64,000 bases of DNA, from NCBI GenBank assembly GCA_027487555.1, contig JAIYDI010000018.1:62001-126000 (forward strand), read 5' to 3'. This DNA is from Hyphomicrobiales bacterium. Its GTDB lineage: Bacteria > Pseudomonadota > Alphaproteobacteria > Rhizobiales > Devosiaceae. Shown piece after piece: positions 28,013 to 37,631 of this stretch. The translations under genes were made by a program, and so were the position numbers. The notes beneath the pieces were generated by a model, which saw nothing but the letters and a program-made list of their open reading frames with translations, was not told where the DNA came from and did not search any database. Positions within the stretch are counted from its first letter, which is position 1. Each line of letters starts with the position of its first letter.

Positions 28013-29020
28013 TCAGAGTGTCTTCGCGAGTGCCACGGTGACATCGCACATGCGGTTCGAGAAGCCCCACTCGTTATCGTACCAGCCGAGGATGTTGACG
28101 AAATTGCCGTCCATAACCTTGGTCTGGTCGAGCAGCATGGTCGCCGAATGTGGATCGTGGTTGAGGTCGGACGAGACCAGTGGATAGTGCGTCACGGTCA
28201 GCACGCCCTTGAGCGCGCCATTGCTGGCGGCGATCAGCGCGTCGTTGACTTCCTGCACGGTGGTCGCGCGCTTGGCGATGAACTTCAGGTCAACGAGCGA
28301 CACGTTCGGGGTCGGCACGCGGATCGAGATTCCGTCGAGCTTGCCCTTCAGTTCGGGCAGCACGAGGCCGATAGCCTTGGCGGCACCGGTGGAGGTCGGG
28401 ATCTGGCTCAGCGCGGCGGCGCGAGCGCGGTACAGATCCTTGTGCATGGTGTCGAGCGTCGGCTGGTCACCGGTATAGGAGTGGATGGTGGTCATCATCC
28501 CCTTCTCGATGCCGACGAGGTCGTTCATCACCTTGGCCATCGGGGCGAGGCAGTTGGTGGTGCACGAGCCGTTTGAGATCACCACGTCATCCTTGCCGAG
28601 CAGGCCGTGGTTGATGCCGTAGACGATGGTCTTGTCGGCGCCGTCGCCGGGCGCCGAGATGATCACCTTCTTGGCGCCGGCGGTCAGGTGGGCCGAGGCC
28701 TTCTCCTTCGAGGTGAAGATACCGGTGCATTCGAGCACGATATCGACGCCCATCGCGGCGTGCGGTAGTTCGGCCGGGTTCTTCACCGCGGTGACCTTGA
28801 ACTTCTGGCCATGCGTGGTGATCGTGTCGCCCTCGACCAAAACGTCGAACGGGAACCGGCCGTGCACGCTATCGAAGCGCAGCAGGTGGGCATTGGTTTC
28901 CACCGGGCCAAGGTCGTTCACCGCCACCACTTCGATGTCGGTCCGGCCGCTCTCGACGATGGCGCGGAGGATATTGCGGCCAATGCGGCCAAAACCATTG
29001 ATTGCGACGCGAACAGCCAC
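28013..29020 (-). CDS. gap: Glyceraldehyde-3-phosphate dehydrogenase, type I
   Basis: A 335-residue NAD(P)-dependent enzyme. [14 protein letters not shown] is the Rossmann motif, [12 protein letters not shown] holds the catalytic Cys153, and [12 protein letters not shown] ends the catalytic domain. [18 protein letters not shown] is the alphaproteobacterial form of the coenzyme loop. It has its own terminator, so gap is transcribed apart from the downstream outer membrane protein gene. Confidence 0.97.
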   Translation of the reverse strand: MAVRVAINGFGRIGRNILRAIVESGRTDIEVVAVNDLGPVETNAHLLRFDSVHGRFPFDVLVEGDTITTHGQKFKVTAVKNPAELPHAAMGVDIVLECTGIFTSKEKASAHLTAGAKKVIISAPGDGADKTIVYGINHGLLGKDDVVISNGSCTTNCLAPMAKVMNDLVGIEKGMMTTIHSYTGDQPTLDTMHKDLYRARAAALSQIPTSTGAAKAIGLVLPELKGKLDGISIRVPTPNVSLVDLKFIAKRATTVQEVNDALIAASNGALKGVLTVTHYPLVSSDLNHDPHSATMLLDQTKVMDGNFVNILGWYDNEWGFSNRMCDVTVALAKTL

Positions 29021-29129
29021 GGACGGCTCCCTGTAAAAGCAAAAGGCGGACGAAGGGTCAGCGGTCTCTTACAACCGCCTCATGACAGCTTCAACTGCCC
29101 ACTTGGGAGGGATCGAAAAGCCCAGGCTC

Positions 29130-29163
29130 AAAAGCAAGGGGCCAGTTGCGTCAGCCGGCCCCT
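29130..29163 (-). terminator. Terminator of the second outer membrane protein gene
   Basis: The 7-bp stem AGGGGCC/GGCCCCT (29137-29143, 29157-29163) is followed on the minus strand by TTGCTTTTG, 23 bases after the stop of the gene at 29187. Confidence 0.65.
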
Positions 29164-29186
29164 CCCAGAACGCTGCTGCTCTGCGC

Positions 29187-30077
29187 CTACTGCGGGGGAG
29201 TATACAGGTATTCCGACGGCCAGACCGGGTTGAGCGTGGTGCCCTTGCGGTCGCGGTCGAGCAGGGTGTCTTCGCCAAGCGCGAACTTGAGCCCCACCAA
29301 GGCACGGGTTGCCTCGTGCTCGCCGTCATAGATGTTAGTCGTCGCGTGTAAGTAGTCGAGATTGGCCGTCAGGCTCAGCGGGAGGTCGGCAAGCTTGTAT
29401 TCGGCGCCAATCCCCACGACCAGGTTCGTCAACTTCTGCCCCTGTGAGTCTTCGAAATCCACCTTGAACAGGCCGGCATTGGCCGAGAGCTTGAGGTCCG
29501 GCGTGAGGAAATACCGTGCTTCCACGGTGCCGAACCAGCCTTTGCCGTCTGCGTCGAAGGCGCTGGCGCTATAGCCCGTCAGGCCCAACTGGGCACTAAG
29601 GGTGAGATTGTCGAGATAGACCTGCCCCTCAACGCCGCCATAGGAGCGGTCAAACTCGTAGATCAAGGCGTCCGCGTACTCATATGTATCGCGGCCGAAC
29701 TGCGCAAATGCGCCCAGCAGGTACTGATCCGACGGCCGGAGGTACATATGCAGCGCGCCATCGATCGACGCCTTGTCATACGTGCCGCCGGCAGTATCGA
29801 AAGCCAAGGAATTTGCCAGAATATCGGCCTGAACTCCAAAGCCGTTGTCCAACGTGTAGCTGCCGCTGACCTGCCCGCGCAGGTCCGTCGTGGACGGGTT
29901 CTCTTTCCCAGGGAGATTAGACTCCGTAAGAAGCTCGATTACGGTGCCATAGGCCGGCGTGAAAACACCGGCGCCGGCCTGACCGCTGACGAAAATGTCG
30001 CCGCCCGCATAGGCGCTACCCGAAATTATTGTTGCTGCCACTGCTGCGGTTACGCCGATTCTAAAAATGCCCATCAT
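29187..30077 (-). CDS. Outer membrane beta-barrel protein, copy B in the glycolytic cluster
   Basis: A 296-residue protein with signal peptide (VTAAVAATIISGSAYA) and barrel-like strands, among them VQADILANSLAFD, LLGAFAQFGRDTYEY and VEARYFLTPDLKLSANAGLF. The end LVGLKFALGEDTLLDRDRKG parallels copy A at 26959. I chose ATG 30077; GGGGTG precedes it, and the longer frame starts in AT-rich non-coding DNA. It lies between tkt and gap, each with its own terminator. Confidence 0.75.
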   Translation of the reverse strand: MMGIFRIGVTAAVAATIISGSAYAGGDIFVSGQAGAGVFTPAYGTVIELLTESNLPGKENPSTTDLRGQVSGSYTLDNGFGVQADILANSLAFDTAGGTYDKASIDGALHMYLRPSDQYLLGAFAQFGRDTYEYADALIYEFDRSYGGVEGQVYLDNLTLSAQLGLTGYSASAFDADGKGWFGTVEARYFLTPDLKLSANAGLFKVDFEDSQGQKLTNLVVGIGAEYKLADLPLSLTANLDYLHATTNIYDGEHEATRALVGLKFALGEDTLLDRDRKGTTLNPVWPSEYLYTPPQ

Positions 30078-30130
30078 CAAATCACCCCAATAAAATATGA
30101 GCAAATATACAGACTTGCAGATGATTGGAC

Positions 30131-30169
30131 AGAAAAAACACACGGGCCGGTCACTACGACCGGCCCGTG
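30131..30169 (-). terminator. Rho-independent terminator of tkt
   Basis: A perfect 12-bp stem (30141-30152 with 30158-30169, loop ACTAC) is followed on the minus strand by TGTTTTTTC. It lies 34 bases after the tkt stop. Confidence 0.92.
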
Positions 30170-30202
30170 CGGCAAAACTGTATCAGTTGGATTGCGGCGG
30201 GC

Positions 30203-32182
30203 TTAGAGCTGCGCCTTGACGGCTTCAACCACGGCGTCCGCGGTGATGCCGAAATGCTCGTAGAGCTTTTCGGCAGGGCCGGAGGCGCCGAAGCCGTGCA
30301 TGCCGATGAAGCGGCCATTGTCGCCGAGCAGCTTCGTCCAGCTCAGCTCGATGCCGGCTTCGATCGCCACCTTGGCGCGGGCGTTGCCGATCACCTGGTG
30401 CCGGTACTCCGGCGATGCCTCGGCGAACAGTTCGATCGAGGGCACGGAGACGACCTTGGCGGCAATGCCTTCCGCCTTCAGCTTTTCGAGCGCGGACACC
30501 GCGATCGCAACTTCCGAGCCGGTGGCGAAGATCACGATGTCCGAGGCCGCATCGCCGGCAATCACATAGGCGCCCTTGGCCGAAAGGTTCTCCTTTTCGG
30601 CGGTGAGGCGCAGCGGCGGCAGGTTCTGGCGGCTCAGCGCCAGGATCGCCGGGCGGTGCTTGCTCTCGACGGCGATCTGCCAGCACTCGAGCGTTTCCAC
30701 CGCGTCGGCTGGGCGCAGCACGAGCAGGTTCGGAATGGCGCGCAGCGCGGCCACGTGTTCCACCGGCTGGTGGGTCGGGCCGTCTTCGCCAAGGCCGATC
30801 GAATCGTGGGTCATCACATAGATCACCCGCTGGCCCATCAGCGCCGAAAGACGGATCGCCGGGCGGGCATAGTCAGTGAACACCAGGAATGTGCCGCCAT
30901 AGGGGATCAGCCCGCCATGAAGCGCGATACCGTTCATCGCCGCCGCCATCTCGTGCTCGCGGATGCCGTAGCGCATGTAGCGGCCGGTGCGGTCCGTGGC
31001 CGTGAAGGGCAGGGTCTGCGTTGTGTTGGTCAGGTTCGAGCCGGTCAGGTCGGCAGAGCCGCCCAGCGTTTCGGGCAACAGGCCATTGATCACTTCGAGC
31101 GCCATCTGGCTCGCCTTGCGGCTCGCCACCTTCGGCTTGTCGGCAACCAGCTTGTCCTTGTAGGCACCGATCGCGTCCGCCCAGTTGGCCGGCAGGTCGC
31201 CCTTTATGCGGCGGTCGAACTCGGCGCGCTTGGCGGCGTCGGCGGAGGCCAGTCGGCCTTGCCAGGCGCCCACTTCATTGGCCGAGCGCGTGCCGGCGGC
31301 GCGCCAGGCGTCGAGCGTGGTAGCCGGAATCTCGAATGCCGGGTAGTCGATGCCGAGCTTCGCCTTGGCGCCGGCCAATTCTTCCGCGCCGAGCGGCGAG
31401 CCGTGCACGGCATGGCTGCCGGCCTTCTTGGGCGCGCCATACCCGATTGTGGTCTTGGCGGCGATCAGCGTCGGCTTGTCCGAGGATTTCGAGGCGATCA
31501 GCGCGGCTTCCACCGCATCCTGATCGTGGCCGTCGACTGCGATCGTGTTCCAGCCAACGGCCTTGAAGCGGGCGATCTGGTCGGTCGAATCCGCGTTCGA
31601 CACAGCGCCGTCGATGGTGATGTTGTTATCGTCCCAGATCACCGTGAGCTTGTTCAGCTTCAGGTGTCCGGCAAGCGAGATCGCTTCTTGCGAAATGCCT
31701 TCCATCAAGCAGCCGTCCCCCGCGATCACCCAGGTGCGGTGGTCGACAAGTTCAGTACCGAACTCGGCCGCGAGCTTCTGCTCGGCGATGGCGAAACCCA
31801 CCGCATTGGCGATGCCCTGACCGAGCGGACCGGTGGTCGTCTCGATCCCCTCGGCATGGCCATATTCGGGGTGGCCCGCCGTCTTCGAACCCAGCTGGCG
31901 GAAATTCTTGATGTCCTCGATCGATATGTCATTGTAGCCGAGGAGATAGAGTGCAGAGTAGAGCAGCATCGAGCCGTGGCCGGCCGAGAGGATGAACCGA
32001 TCGCGATCCGGCCAGTGCGGCTGCGTGGGGTCGAATTTCATCACCTTCGAGAACAGCACCGTCGCGATATCGGCGACACCCATCGGTAGACCGGGATGCC
32101 CAGAATTCGCCTTTTCGACAGCATCCATCGAGAGGGAGCGGATGGCATTGGCCATGTCGTCGGCGATCTTGGAATTGGGCAT
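30203..32182 (-). CDS. tkt: Transketolase
   Basis: A 659-residue thiamine-diphosphate enzyme of the pentose phosphate pathway that moves two-carbon units between ketoses and aldoses. [32 protein letters not shown], the ThDP-binding [13 protein letters not shown] with DDNNITIDG, and [19 protein letters not shown] are diagnostic. ATG 32182 follows GAGGGAGG. It is the first gene of the minus-strand carbon cluster and is divergent from DUF4164-zapA, a typical Rhizobiales arrangement. Confidence 0.97.
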   Translation of the reverse strand: MPNSKIADDMANAIRSLSMDAVEKANSGHPGLPMGVADIATVLFSKVMKFDPTQPHWPDRDRFILSAGHGSMLLYSALYLLGYNDISIEDIKNFRQLGSKTAGHPEYGHAEGIETTTGPLGQGIANAVGFAIAEQKLAAEFGTELVDHRTWVIAGDGCLMEGISQEAISLAGHLKLNKLTVIWDDNNITIDGAVSNADSTDQIARFKAVGWNTIAVDGHDQDAVEAALIASKSSDKPTLIAAKTTIGYGAPKKAGSHAVHGSPLGAEELAGAKAKLGIDYPAFEIPATTLDAWRAAGTRSANEVGAWQGRLASADAAKRAEFDRRIKGDLPANWADAIGAYKDKLVADKPKVASRKASQMALEVINGLLPETLGGSADLTGSNLTNTTQTLPFTATDRTGRYMRYGIREHEMAAAMNGIALHGGLIPYGGTFLVFTDYARPAIRLSALMGQRVIYVMTHDSIGLGEDGPTHQPVEHVAALRAIPNLLVLRPADAVETLECWQIAVESKHRPAILALSRQNLPPLRLTAEKENLSAKGAYVIAGDAASDIVIFATGSEVAIAVSALEKLKAEGIAAKVVSVPSIELFAEASPEYRHQVIGNARAKVAIEAGIELSWTKLLGDNGRFIGMHGFGASGPAEKLYEHFGITADAVVEAVKAQL

Positions 32183-32360
32183 CGAACAGCCTCCCTCTTC
32201 GTCCTTTTGGGGTCCGGATTTCCGGCGGATTGTCCCGTTCCGGGGCGGCGTGAGGCTTAGCACGTTCCCCTCACCTGTCAATGACAGCAGTCCGGGCCGG
32301 TTGCCAGCTCTGCCGCGCTCTGCGCTATAGTGTTGGGCAAAGGGATTCGCGTGGACCGCC

Positions 32361-32663
32361 ATGGCAGTTGAACCGACAGCGCCCGAGCCGCACGAAGAAA
32401 GCTATGAGGCCGCCGCGCTTCGGTTCGATCGCGCGTTTTCGCGGCTCGAAGCCAGTGTCCGCAGCCTCAATGGCCGCATGCGTGCCCATGCCCGCATCGA
32501 GGCCGATACGGTGAAGCTGGTCAACGAGCGTGCACGGCTCGCCGCCGAGCTCGACAAAGTCAGCGCCAAGGCGAAGCGCCTCGATGACAGTGCCGCCGAT
32601 GTCTCTCGCCGCCTCGTCGGTGCGATGGAAACGGTGCGCGAAGTGCTGGCGAACGAGGAGTAG
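32361..32663 (+). CDS. DUF4164 family coiled-coil protein
   Basis: A 100-residue helical protein with heptad-like [20 protein letters not shown] and the end [16 protein letters not shown]4164 genes lie directly upstream of zapA in many Rhizobiales, and a division role has been suggested from this context only. Its stop is 5 bases before the zapA start. Confidence 0.82.
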   Translation: MAVEPTAPEPHEESYEAAALRFDRAFSRLEASVRSLNGRMRAHARIEADTVKLVNERARLAAELDKVSAKAKRLDDSAADVSRRLVGAMETVREVLANEE

Positions 32664-32668
32664 TCGAA

Positions 32669-33046
32669 GTGCCCGAAGTGAGCGTCGACATCAATGGCCG
32701 CAAGTACCGCATGGCCTGCGAGGAGGGGCAGCAGCCGCATCTGCTGTCGCTGGCCGAGCGCTTCAACCGGCAGATCGACGGGTTCAAGGGTACGTTTGGC
32801 GAGATTGGCGACAATCGCCTCACGGTGATGGCCGGCATCGCCATCCTCGACGAATTGGGCGAGGCTGAGCGGCAGATCGCCGCGCTGAAGCGGGAACTGG
32901 CCCAACTCACCGCCGCCGGCGAAGCGCTGGCTCGAGAGGCCGAGGAACTCGAGTTGAAGTTCACGCGGCGTCTCAACGACGCCGCCCGCAAGATCGAGGC
33001 AATTTCCACCGCCATCGATGAAACCGGCTCGGCGCCCACGGGCTGA
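32669..33046 (+). CDS. zapA: Cell division protein ZapA
   Basis: A 125-residue FtsZ-associated protein that bundles FtsZ filaments. SVDINGRKYRMACEEGQQPH and LLSLAERFNRQID form the N-terminal globular part, NRLTVMAGIAILDEL starts the long helix, and a coiled coil follows. It starts with GTG. In many proteobacteria zapA is followed by 6S RNA and fau; here a parDE module lies in between. Confidence 0.9.
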   Translation: MPEVSVDINGRKYRMACEEGQQPHLLSLAERFNRQIDGFKGTFGEIGDNRLTVMAGIAILDELGEAERQIAALKRELAQLTAAGEALAREAEELELKFTRRLNDAARKIEAISTAIDETGSAPTG

Positions 33047-33121
33047 TCTCCCCGTCAGTTTCCAGCGCTTATGGCAAACTTTGCCAATCCTTGGTAGGGT
33101 TGTGCAAAAGGAGCGCGCGCC

Positions 33122-33382
33122 ATGGCCACGATGAACATTTCCCTGCCTGATGAAATGAAGGCGTGGGTGGACGAGCAGGTCTCCCGCGGGCGCTATGCCA
33201 ATGCCAGCGATGCCATCCGCGACTTCATCCGGCGCGACCAGCAGGCGGTGGCACATTTGCAGTCGTTGATCGACGAGGGCGTTGCGAGCGGCATCAGCGA
33301 GACACCGCCCGACAAGCTGCTCGAGGATATCAAGCGAAGGACGCGCGCCAAGCTCAAGGCGGCAGCACAAGATGCAGCTTGA
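33122..33382 (+). CDS. parD: ParD-type antitoxin
   Basis: An 86-residue protein with an N-terminal ribbon-helix-helix: MNISLPDEMKAWVDEQVSRG, YANASDAIRDFIRRD, followed by a C-terminal toxin-binding helix. It overlaps parE by 11 bases. The module is inserted between zapA and 6S RNA. Confidence 0.92.
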   Translation: MATMNISLPDEMKAWVDEQVSRGRYANASDAIRDFIRRDQQAVAHLQSLIDEGVASGISETPPDKLLEDIKRRTRAKLKAAAQDAA

Positions 33383-33743
33383 GATCAGCCGGCGGGCCGC
33401 TGCCGATCTTGAGGATATCCACTATTACGGCATGCTGCACTACGGGGTCCGGTCGGCCGATGCCTATCTCGAGCAACTCTTCGCGGAGTTCGAGCTGATC
33501 GCGCAGTTTCCGCTTTCGAAGCCCGAGCGCCGCGAAATCCGGCCGCCCATTCGGCTCGCCCCGTTCAAGGGGCACCACATCTTCTACCGGATCATCGAAG
33601 ACCACGTCGTTGTCCTTCGCGTCCTGCACCATTCAGCAAATTGGGGCGGGCTGCTCTCCCCGTTTGCGTTCGCCCCGCCGGTGACCTATATGTCTCGTGC
33701 TGCCCGGTGCGTGTTGGATCAAATTTCCCCGGGGCCGTACTGA
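33372..33743 (+). CDS. parE: ParE-type toxin with extended C-terminus
   Basis: A 123-residue RelE/ParE-fold protein; ParE family toxins inhibit DNA gyrase. RAAADLEDIHYYG, FPLSKPERREIRP, PFKGHHIFYRII and VVVLRVLHHSANW are the family core, which would normally end near residue 95-100. The frame instead continues ~28 residues (from LLSPFAFAPP on) across the 6S RNA promoter and the first ~47 bases of the 6S gene. The tail is therefore likely an accident of where the module sits. Confidence 0.88.
   Translation: MQLEISRRAAADLEDIHYYGMLHYGVRSADAYLEQLFAEFELIAQFPLSKPERREIRPPIRLAPFKGHHIFYRIIEDHVVVLRVLHHSANWGGLLSPFAFAPPVTYMSRAARCVLDQISPGPY
33664..33692 (+). promoter_or_regulatory. Putative promoter of 6S RNA
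   Basis: TTGCGT (33664-33669) and TATATG (33687-33692) are 17 bases apart and place transcription start near 33697, the first base of the predicted 6S closing stem. The promoter lies inside the parE reading frame. Confidence 0.6.
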
Positions 33744-33846
33744 TCCTGAAGGGAGCTGTCCCTGACCGAACCCGTGGGTTCGGACACACGGCGCCCACCT
33801 ACGTAAGTAGGTTCCCGGGATCTGTATCCCACGGCCAGGGCGGCAC
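33697..33846 (+). ncRNA. ssrS: 6S RNA
   Basis: About 150 bases. The ends pair as GTGCTGCCC (33697-33705) with GGGCGGCAC (33838-33846), with further pairing inward around CCGGGGCCGT and ACGGCCAGGG, and a mostly unpaired middle, as in 6S RNA, which mimics an open promoter and binds the sigma70 holoenzyme. The position directly upstream of fau and close to zapA is the conserved 6S location. Exact ends are inferred. Confidence 0.85.
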
Positions 33847-33865
33847 CTTCATTTACCGGTCCACA

Positions 33866-34531
33866 ATGGCCGATCGCGACCCCAAAGCCGAAAAAGCCGA
33901 GTTCCGACGCGTGCTTCGCCTCTGGCGAAACAGCCTCGACCCTGCACAGCGTGACCAGTGGTCGCGTGCAGCGGCCGGCCATGCCCAGTATGCACTGAAC
34001 CTGCCGCGGGCGCTCACCATCGGTGGCTATCGGGCCATCGGATCGGAGGCCGATCCGCTGCCGCTGCTTGTCGCCCTCAGCGACGCCGGCCATCGCGTGG
34101 CGCTGCCGGTTGTCACGGAGCGCGACGCAGCGCTGGTGTTCCGGCTCTGGTCGGCGGAGACGCCGCTCGTCCCTGCCGGCTTCGGTACCAGCGCGCCCGG
34201 CCCGCACGCGGAGACCGTCCTCCCGGACCTGCTGATTGTGCCGCTCCTCGGCTACGATGGCAGCGGTACCCGGCTCGGCTATGGCGGCGGCTACTACGAT
34301 CGCACCATCGCTGCTCTGCCCGATCGTCCGCTTCTTGTGGGCTTTGGCTTTTCGGGCCAGCGCTGCGATGCTATTCCCGCCGAGCCCCATGACATAGCGC
34401 TCGATGCCGTGGTGACCGAAACCGGCCTTGTCCGCGTCACGGCGCGGCTGGCCTTCGCCCGCGACCCAGCACCCAACCCAGCGCCCAACCCAGCGCCCAA
34501 CCCAGCGCCCTTGGGGCAGCGAAAGGACTAG
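33866..34531 (+). CDS. fau: 5-formyltetrahydrofolate cyclo-ligase
   Basis: A 221-residue enzyme that converts 5-formyl-THF to 5,10-methenyl-THF with ATP. LIVPLLGYDGSGTRLGYGGG and YYDRTIA form the family signature near residues 130-155. ATG 33866 lies 20 bases after 6S RNA. The C-terminus carries PAPN repeated three times then PAP, encoded by a 12-bp tandem repeat, beyond the normal end of the fold. Confidence 0.92.
   Translation: MADRDPKAEKAEFRRVLRLWRNSLDPAQRDQWSRAAAGHAQYALNLPRALTIGGYRAIGSEADPLPLLVALSDAGHRVALPVVTERDAALVFRLWSAETPLVPAGFGTSAPGPHAETVLPDLLIVPLLGYDGSGTRLGYGGGYYDRTIAALPDRPLLVGFGFSGQRCDAIPAEPHDIALDAVVTETGLVRVTARLAFARDPAPNPAPNPAPNPAPLGQRKD
34465..34510 (+). repeat. 12-bp tandem repeat at the 3' end of fau
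   Basis: CCCAGCGCCCAA occurs 3.8 times in a row (first copy with one A for G) and encodes PAPN units. Because 12 is a multiple of three, copy number could change without a frameshift. Confidence 0.9.
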
Positions 34532-34535
34532 TCGA

Positions 34536-35351
34536 TTGCGACTCTTGTTTCTTGGCGACGTGGTGGGCCGCTCCGGCCGCGATGCTCTTGCCCTGCGCCT
34601 TCCCGAGCTCCAGGCCCGCTACGGTTTCGACCTCGTGGTGGTCAATGGCGAGAATGCCAGCCATGGCCGTGGGCTCACCGAGCAACACTACCAGGAAATC
34701 CGGGCTGCGGGCGCCGATGTCGTGACCCTCGGCGATCACGCTTTCGACCAGCGCGATACGCTGAGCTTCATTGCGCGCGAGAGCCAACTGTTGCGCCCGA
34801 TCAACCTCGCGCCTGGCACACCCGGCCGCGGGGCGAACCTGTTCGCCACCGCCACCGGCTTCCAGGTGCTGGTGATCAACGCGCAGGGGCGGGTGTTCAT
34901 GGATCCGGTGGATGATCCGTTCCGCGCCGTCGAGGCTGCCATCTCCGCCTGTCCGCTCAGCGAACAGGCCGACGCGATCCTCGTTGATTTCCACACCGAG
35001 GCGACGTCCGAAATCCAGGCCATGGGGCACTTCCTCGATGGCAAGGCGACGCTCGTCGTCGGCACCCATACCCATATCCCGACCTCCGATCACCGCATCC
35101 TCAAGGGCGGCACGGCGCTGATGTCGGATGCGGGCATGTGCGGCGATTATGATTCCGTCATCGGGGTCGAGGTCGACGAGCCGCTGAACCGCTTTCTCAC
35201 CGGCATTGCCTCGGGCCGCTTCACCCCGGCCGATGGCGAAGGCACGCTTTCGGGCGTCATCGTCGAGACCGATAACCGCACCGGTCTCGCCACCCGCGTC
35301 GAACCCGTCCGACATGGCGGTTCGCTCGCGCAGTATCTCCCCGTGTTCTGA
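34536..35351 (+). CDS. YmdB-like (TIGR00282) metallophosphoesterase
   Basis: A 271-residue calcineurin-like enzyme. [38 protein letters not shown] and [10 protein letters not shown] carry the metal ligands. Family members hydrolyse 2',3'-cyclic nucleotides. The start is TTG at 34536, four bases after the fau stop, so the pair is coupled; [11 protein letters not shown] is the normal family start. The third motif has Asp (GDH) where bacilli have GNH. Confidence 0.9.
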   Translation: MRLLFLGDVVGRSGRDALALRLPELQARYGFDLVVVNGENASHGRGLTEQHYQEIRAAGADVVTLGDHAFDQRDTLSFIARESQLLRPINLAPGTPGRGANLFATATGFQVLVINAQGRVFMDPVDDPFRAVEAAISACPLSEQADAILVDFHTEATSEIQAMGHFLDGKATLVVGTHTHIPTSDHRILKGGTALMSDAGMCGDYDSVIGVEVDEPLNRFLTGIASGRFTPADGEGTLSGVIVETDNRTGLATRVEPVRHGGSLAQYLPVF

Positions 35352-35437
35352 CGCCACGCCCCGGCTTTATTTTCCTGCGCGGGGCCCCTATAAGCCGGGC
35401 ACTTCAACCTCAGACTATGCCCCAGGGGGATGACCGC

Positions 35438-36184
35438 ATGGCTGGCCATTCACACGCCAAGAACATCATGCATCGCAAGGGCAAGAGCGATGCCGCACGT
35501 TCGAAAGTCTTTTCCAAGCTTGCCCGCGAAATCACCGTAGCCGCCAAGCTCGGCGTGCCGGATCCGGCCTTCAACTCGCGTCTGCGTCTCGCCGTGGCGA
35601 ATGCGCGCGCCCAGTCGATGCCGAAGGAAAACATCGAGCGCGCCATCAAGAAGGCGTCTGGCACCGAGAGCGAGAGCTACGAGGAAATCCGCTACGAGGG
35701 TTATGGCCCCGGCGGCGTCGCAGTGATCGTCGAGGCGCTCACCGACAATCGCAACCGTACCGCATCGAATGTCCGCTCCACTTTCTCGAAGAATGGCGGC
35801 GCCCTGGGTGAAACCAACTCGGTCGGTTTCATGTTCGATCGCGTCGGCGAAATCGTCTATCCGGCTTCGGCTGGGAACGCCGACAAGGTGATGGAAGCGG
35901 CCATTGATGCTGGTGCCGACGATGTCGAGAGCGACGCCGACGGCCACTGGATCTACACCTCGTTCGAATCGATGACCGATGTCGCAGCCGCGCTCGAAAA
36001 GAACCTCGGTGAGCCCGAGTCGGCCAAGTTCATCTTCAAGCCGCAGAACAATGTGCCGGTGGATGCCGAAAAGGGCGAGACGCTGCTCAAGCTCATCTCC
36101 ATCCTCGAGGAAGATGACGACGTGCAGAACGTCTATGCAAATTACGAACTGAGCGACGAAGACGCTGCCAAGCTCGGCGCCTGA
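35438..36184 (+). CDS. yebC: YebC/PmpR family protein
   Basis: A 248-residue protein with [39 protein letters not shown] and [14 protein letters not shown], all highly conserved. The family was described as transcriptional regulators, and more recent work links it to relief of ribosome stalling. ATG 35438 gives the standard start. A terminator follows, so it does not share a transcript with ruvC. Confidence 0.95.
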   Translation: MAGHSHAKNIMHRKGKSDAARSKVFSKLAREITVAAKLGVPDPAFNSRLRLAVANARAQSMPKENIERAIKKASGTESESYEEIRYEGYGPGGVAVIVEALTDNRNRTASNVRSTFSKNGGALGETNSVGFMFDRVGEIVYPASAGNADKVMEAAIDAGADDVESDADGHWIYTSFESMTDVAAALEKNLGEPESAKFIFKPQNNVPVDAEKGETLLKLISILEEDDDVQNVYANYELSDEDAAKLGA

Positions 36185-36210
36185 TCCTCGTCCATCCAGA
36201 ACCCATGCAA

Positions 36211-36238
36211 AGGCGGTCGGTCACCCGGCCGCCTTTTT
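36211..36238 (+). terminator. Rho-independent terminator of yebC
   Basis: A 10-bp stem with one G-U pair (36211-36220, 36225-36234, loop TCAC) runs into TTTTT at 36234-36238. Confidence 0.88.
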
Positions 36239-36251
36239 CGCATCTCGGCCC

Positions 36252-36983
36252 TCAGGCCGCCGCGCCGAAATGGATGCGGTTTCGGCCGGCGGCCTTGGCG
36301 GCATAGAGCCGCTCGTCGGCGATGCGGAACATCTCGGCAAAACCGGTGCCCGGTACACCATGCGCGCCGCCGATGCTCACCGATAGCCGGTGCTCGCCGC
36401 CCGGCAGGAACTCCAGTTCGGTGATGGCGAGGCGGATGGCGTCGGCCGCCAGCGCCGCCATCTCTTCGGGATGGTCGACGAGCAGGATGCCAAACTCCTC
36501 GCCGCCGAGCCTGCCCACCAGCCCATCGCCATCCGTGGCGCGACGGAAGGCCTCGGCCATCAGTTGCAGGGTCCGGTCGCCGACTTCGTGACCGAACTGG
36601 TCATTGATCCATTTGAAGTGGTCGGCATCAATCACCAGCAGCGTGCCGCGGCGCGTCTTCAGCGCCTCATCGACCTCGTGCGTGAAGGCGCGGCGGTTGA
36701 GGCAACCCGTAAGCCAATCGGTCGAGGCCATCGCTTCAAGCCGCTTGTTCGCCAGCTTCAGTTGTTCCGTCTTCAGCAGCACGTGAAACAGCACCGGCGT
36801 TGCGAGGATTATCGGCATCAGGAAGGCCGCGATGGCGCCCTGGATATCCATACCCTTCGAAATGATCAGCATCAGGATCTCGGCGAGAATCACCGAAAGC
36901 ACGCCGGATATCAGGGTCACGGCAATGGTGCCGCGGATGACAGCGACCCAACGGTCGTGCGGCAATGAATTATTGGATTGCAT
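36252..36983 (-). CDS. Membrane-bound GGDEF diguanylate cyclase
   Basis: A 243-residue protein with two N-terminal membrane helices (~15-70) and a C-terminal GGDEF domain that starts with DWLTGCLNRRAF and has the active-site motif GGEEF (RLGGEEFGILL), ending in ADERLYAAKAAGRNRI. It should make cyclic di-GMP. The RxxD inhibitory site is not clear at its usual spacing. No recognisable sensor domain is present. It is divergent from ruvC; the upstream in-frame extension is not supported. Confidence 0.92.
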   Translation of the reverse strand: MQSNNSLPHDRWVAVIRGTIAVTLISGVLSVILAEILMLIISKGMDIQGAIAAFLMPIILATPVLFHVLLKTEQLKLANKRLEAMASTDWLTGCLNRRAFTHEVDEALKTRRGTLLVIDADHFKWINDQFGHEVGDRTLQLMAEAFRRATDGDGLVGRLGGEEFGILLVDHPEEMAALAADAIRLAITELEFLPGGEHRLSVSIGGAHGVPGTGFAEMFRIADERLYAAKAAGRNRIHFGAAA

Positions 36984-37127
36984 CAACGGTCTCGTAACTC
37001 GCTCGAACTCTATGTCGAAAACCGTCAACGCAAAGTTTACCGAGCTTGTCGCAGTTCTAGGCAGAAATGTTGCCGTTATGTTCGCATTTTCCTTGGGTGC
37101 GATGCGGCCTTGGCCTAAAGGAGAAGC

Positions 37128-37631
37128 ATGGTGCAGACCGTCAGAATCATTGGCATCGATCCGGGCCTTCGCCGCTGTGGCTGGGGCGTCATCGACGTGA
37201 CTGGCTCGCGGCTCAGCTTTGTCGCGTCGGGTGTTCTCATGCCCGACACGACGATGGAACTCGCAGACCGACTTGTTGCTATCCACAATGGAATCAACGA
37301 GTTGCTCGATCGATTCCGCCCTGATGAGGCGGCCGTGGAAGAAACCTTCGTCAACGCGGGCGCGCGCTCGGCGCTGCTGCTCGGGCAGGCGCGCGGCGTT
37401 GTGCTAATGACACCGGCGCTTCGCGGCACGCCGGTCGGCGAATATGCCGCCAACCTCATCAAGAAATCCGTGGTCGGCACCGGCCACGCTGAAAAGGAGC
37501 AGATCCAGGCCATGGTCAAGATCTTGTTGCCGCAGGCGAACTTCAAGACTGCCGACGCCGCTGATGCGCTCGCCATCGCCATCTGTCACGCGCATCACCG
37601 TACCATGCGCAAGCTGGCGGCCAGCGCATGA
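37128..37631 (+). CDS. ruvC: Crossover junction endodeoxyribonuclease RuvC
   Basis: A 167-residue Holliday junction resolvase. The acidic catalytic residues lie in [22 protein letters not shown] and [19 protein letters not shown] precedes ATG 37128. Its stop overlaps the ruvA start (ATGA). Confidence 0.97.
   Translation: MVQTVRIIGIDPGLRRCGWGVIDVTGSRLSFVASGVLMPDTTMELADRLVAIHNGINELLDRFRPDEAAVEETFVNAGARSALLLGQARGVVLMTPALRGTPVGEYAANLIKKSVVGTGHAEKEQIQAMVKILLPQANFKTADAADALAIAICHAHHRTMRKLAASA

Noticed and set aside
30125-32089. A 654-codon open frame on the plus strand
   Set aside because: It lies opposite transketolase and has only repetitive Arg/Gly/Val-rich sequence.
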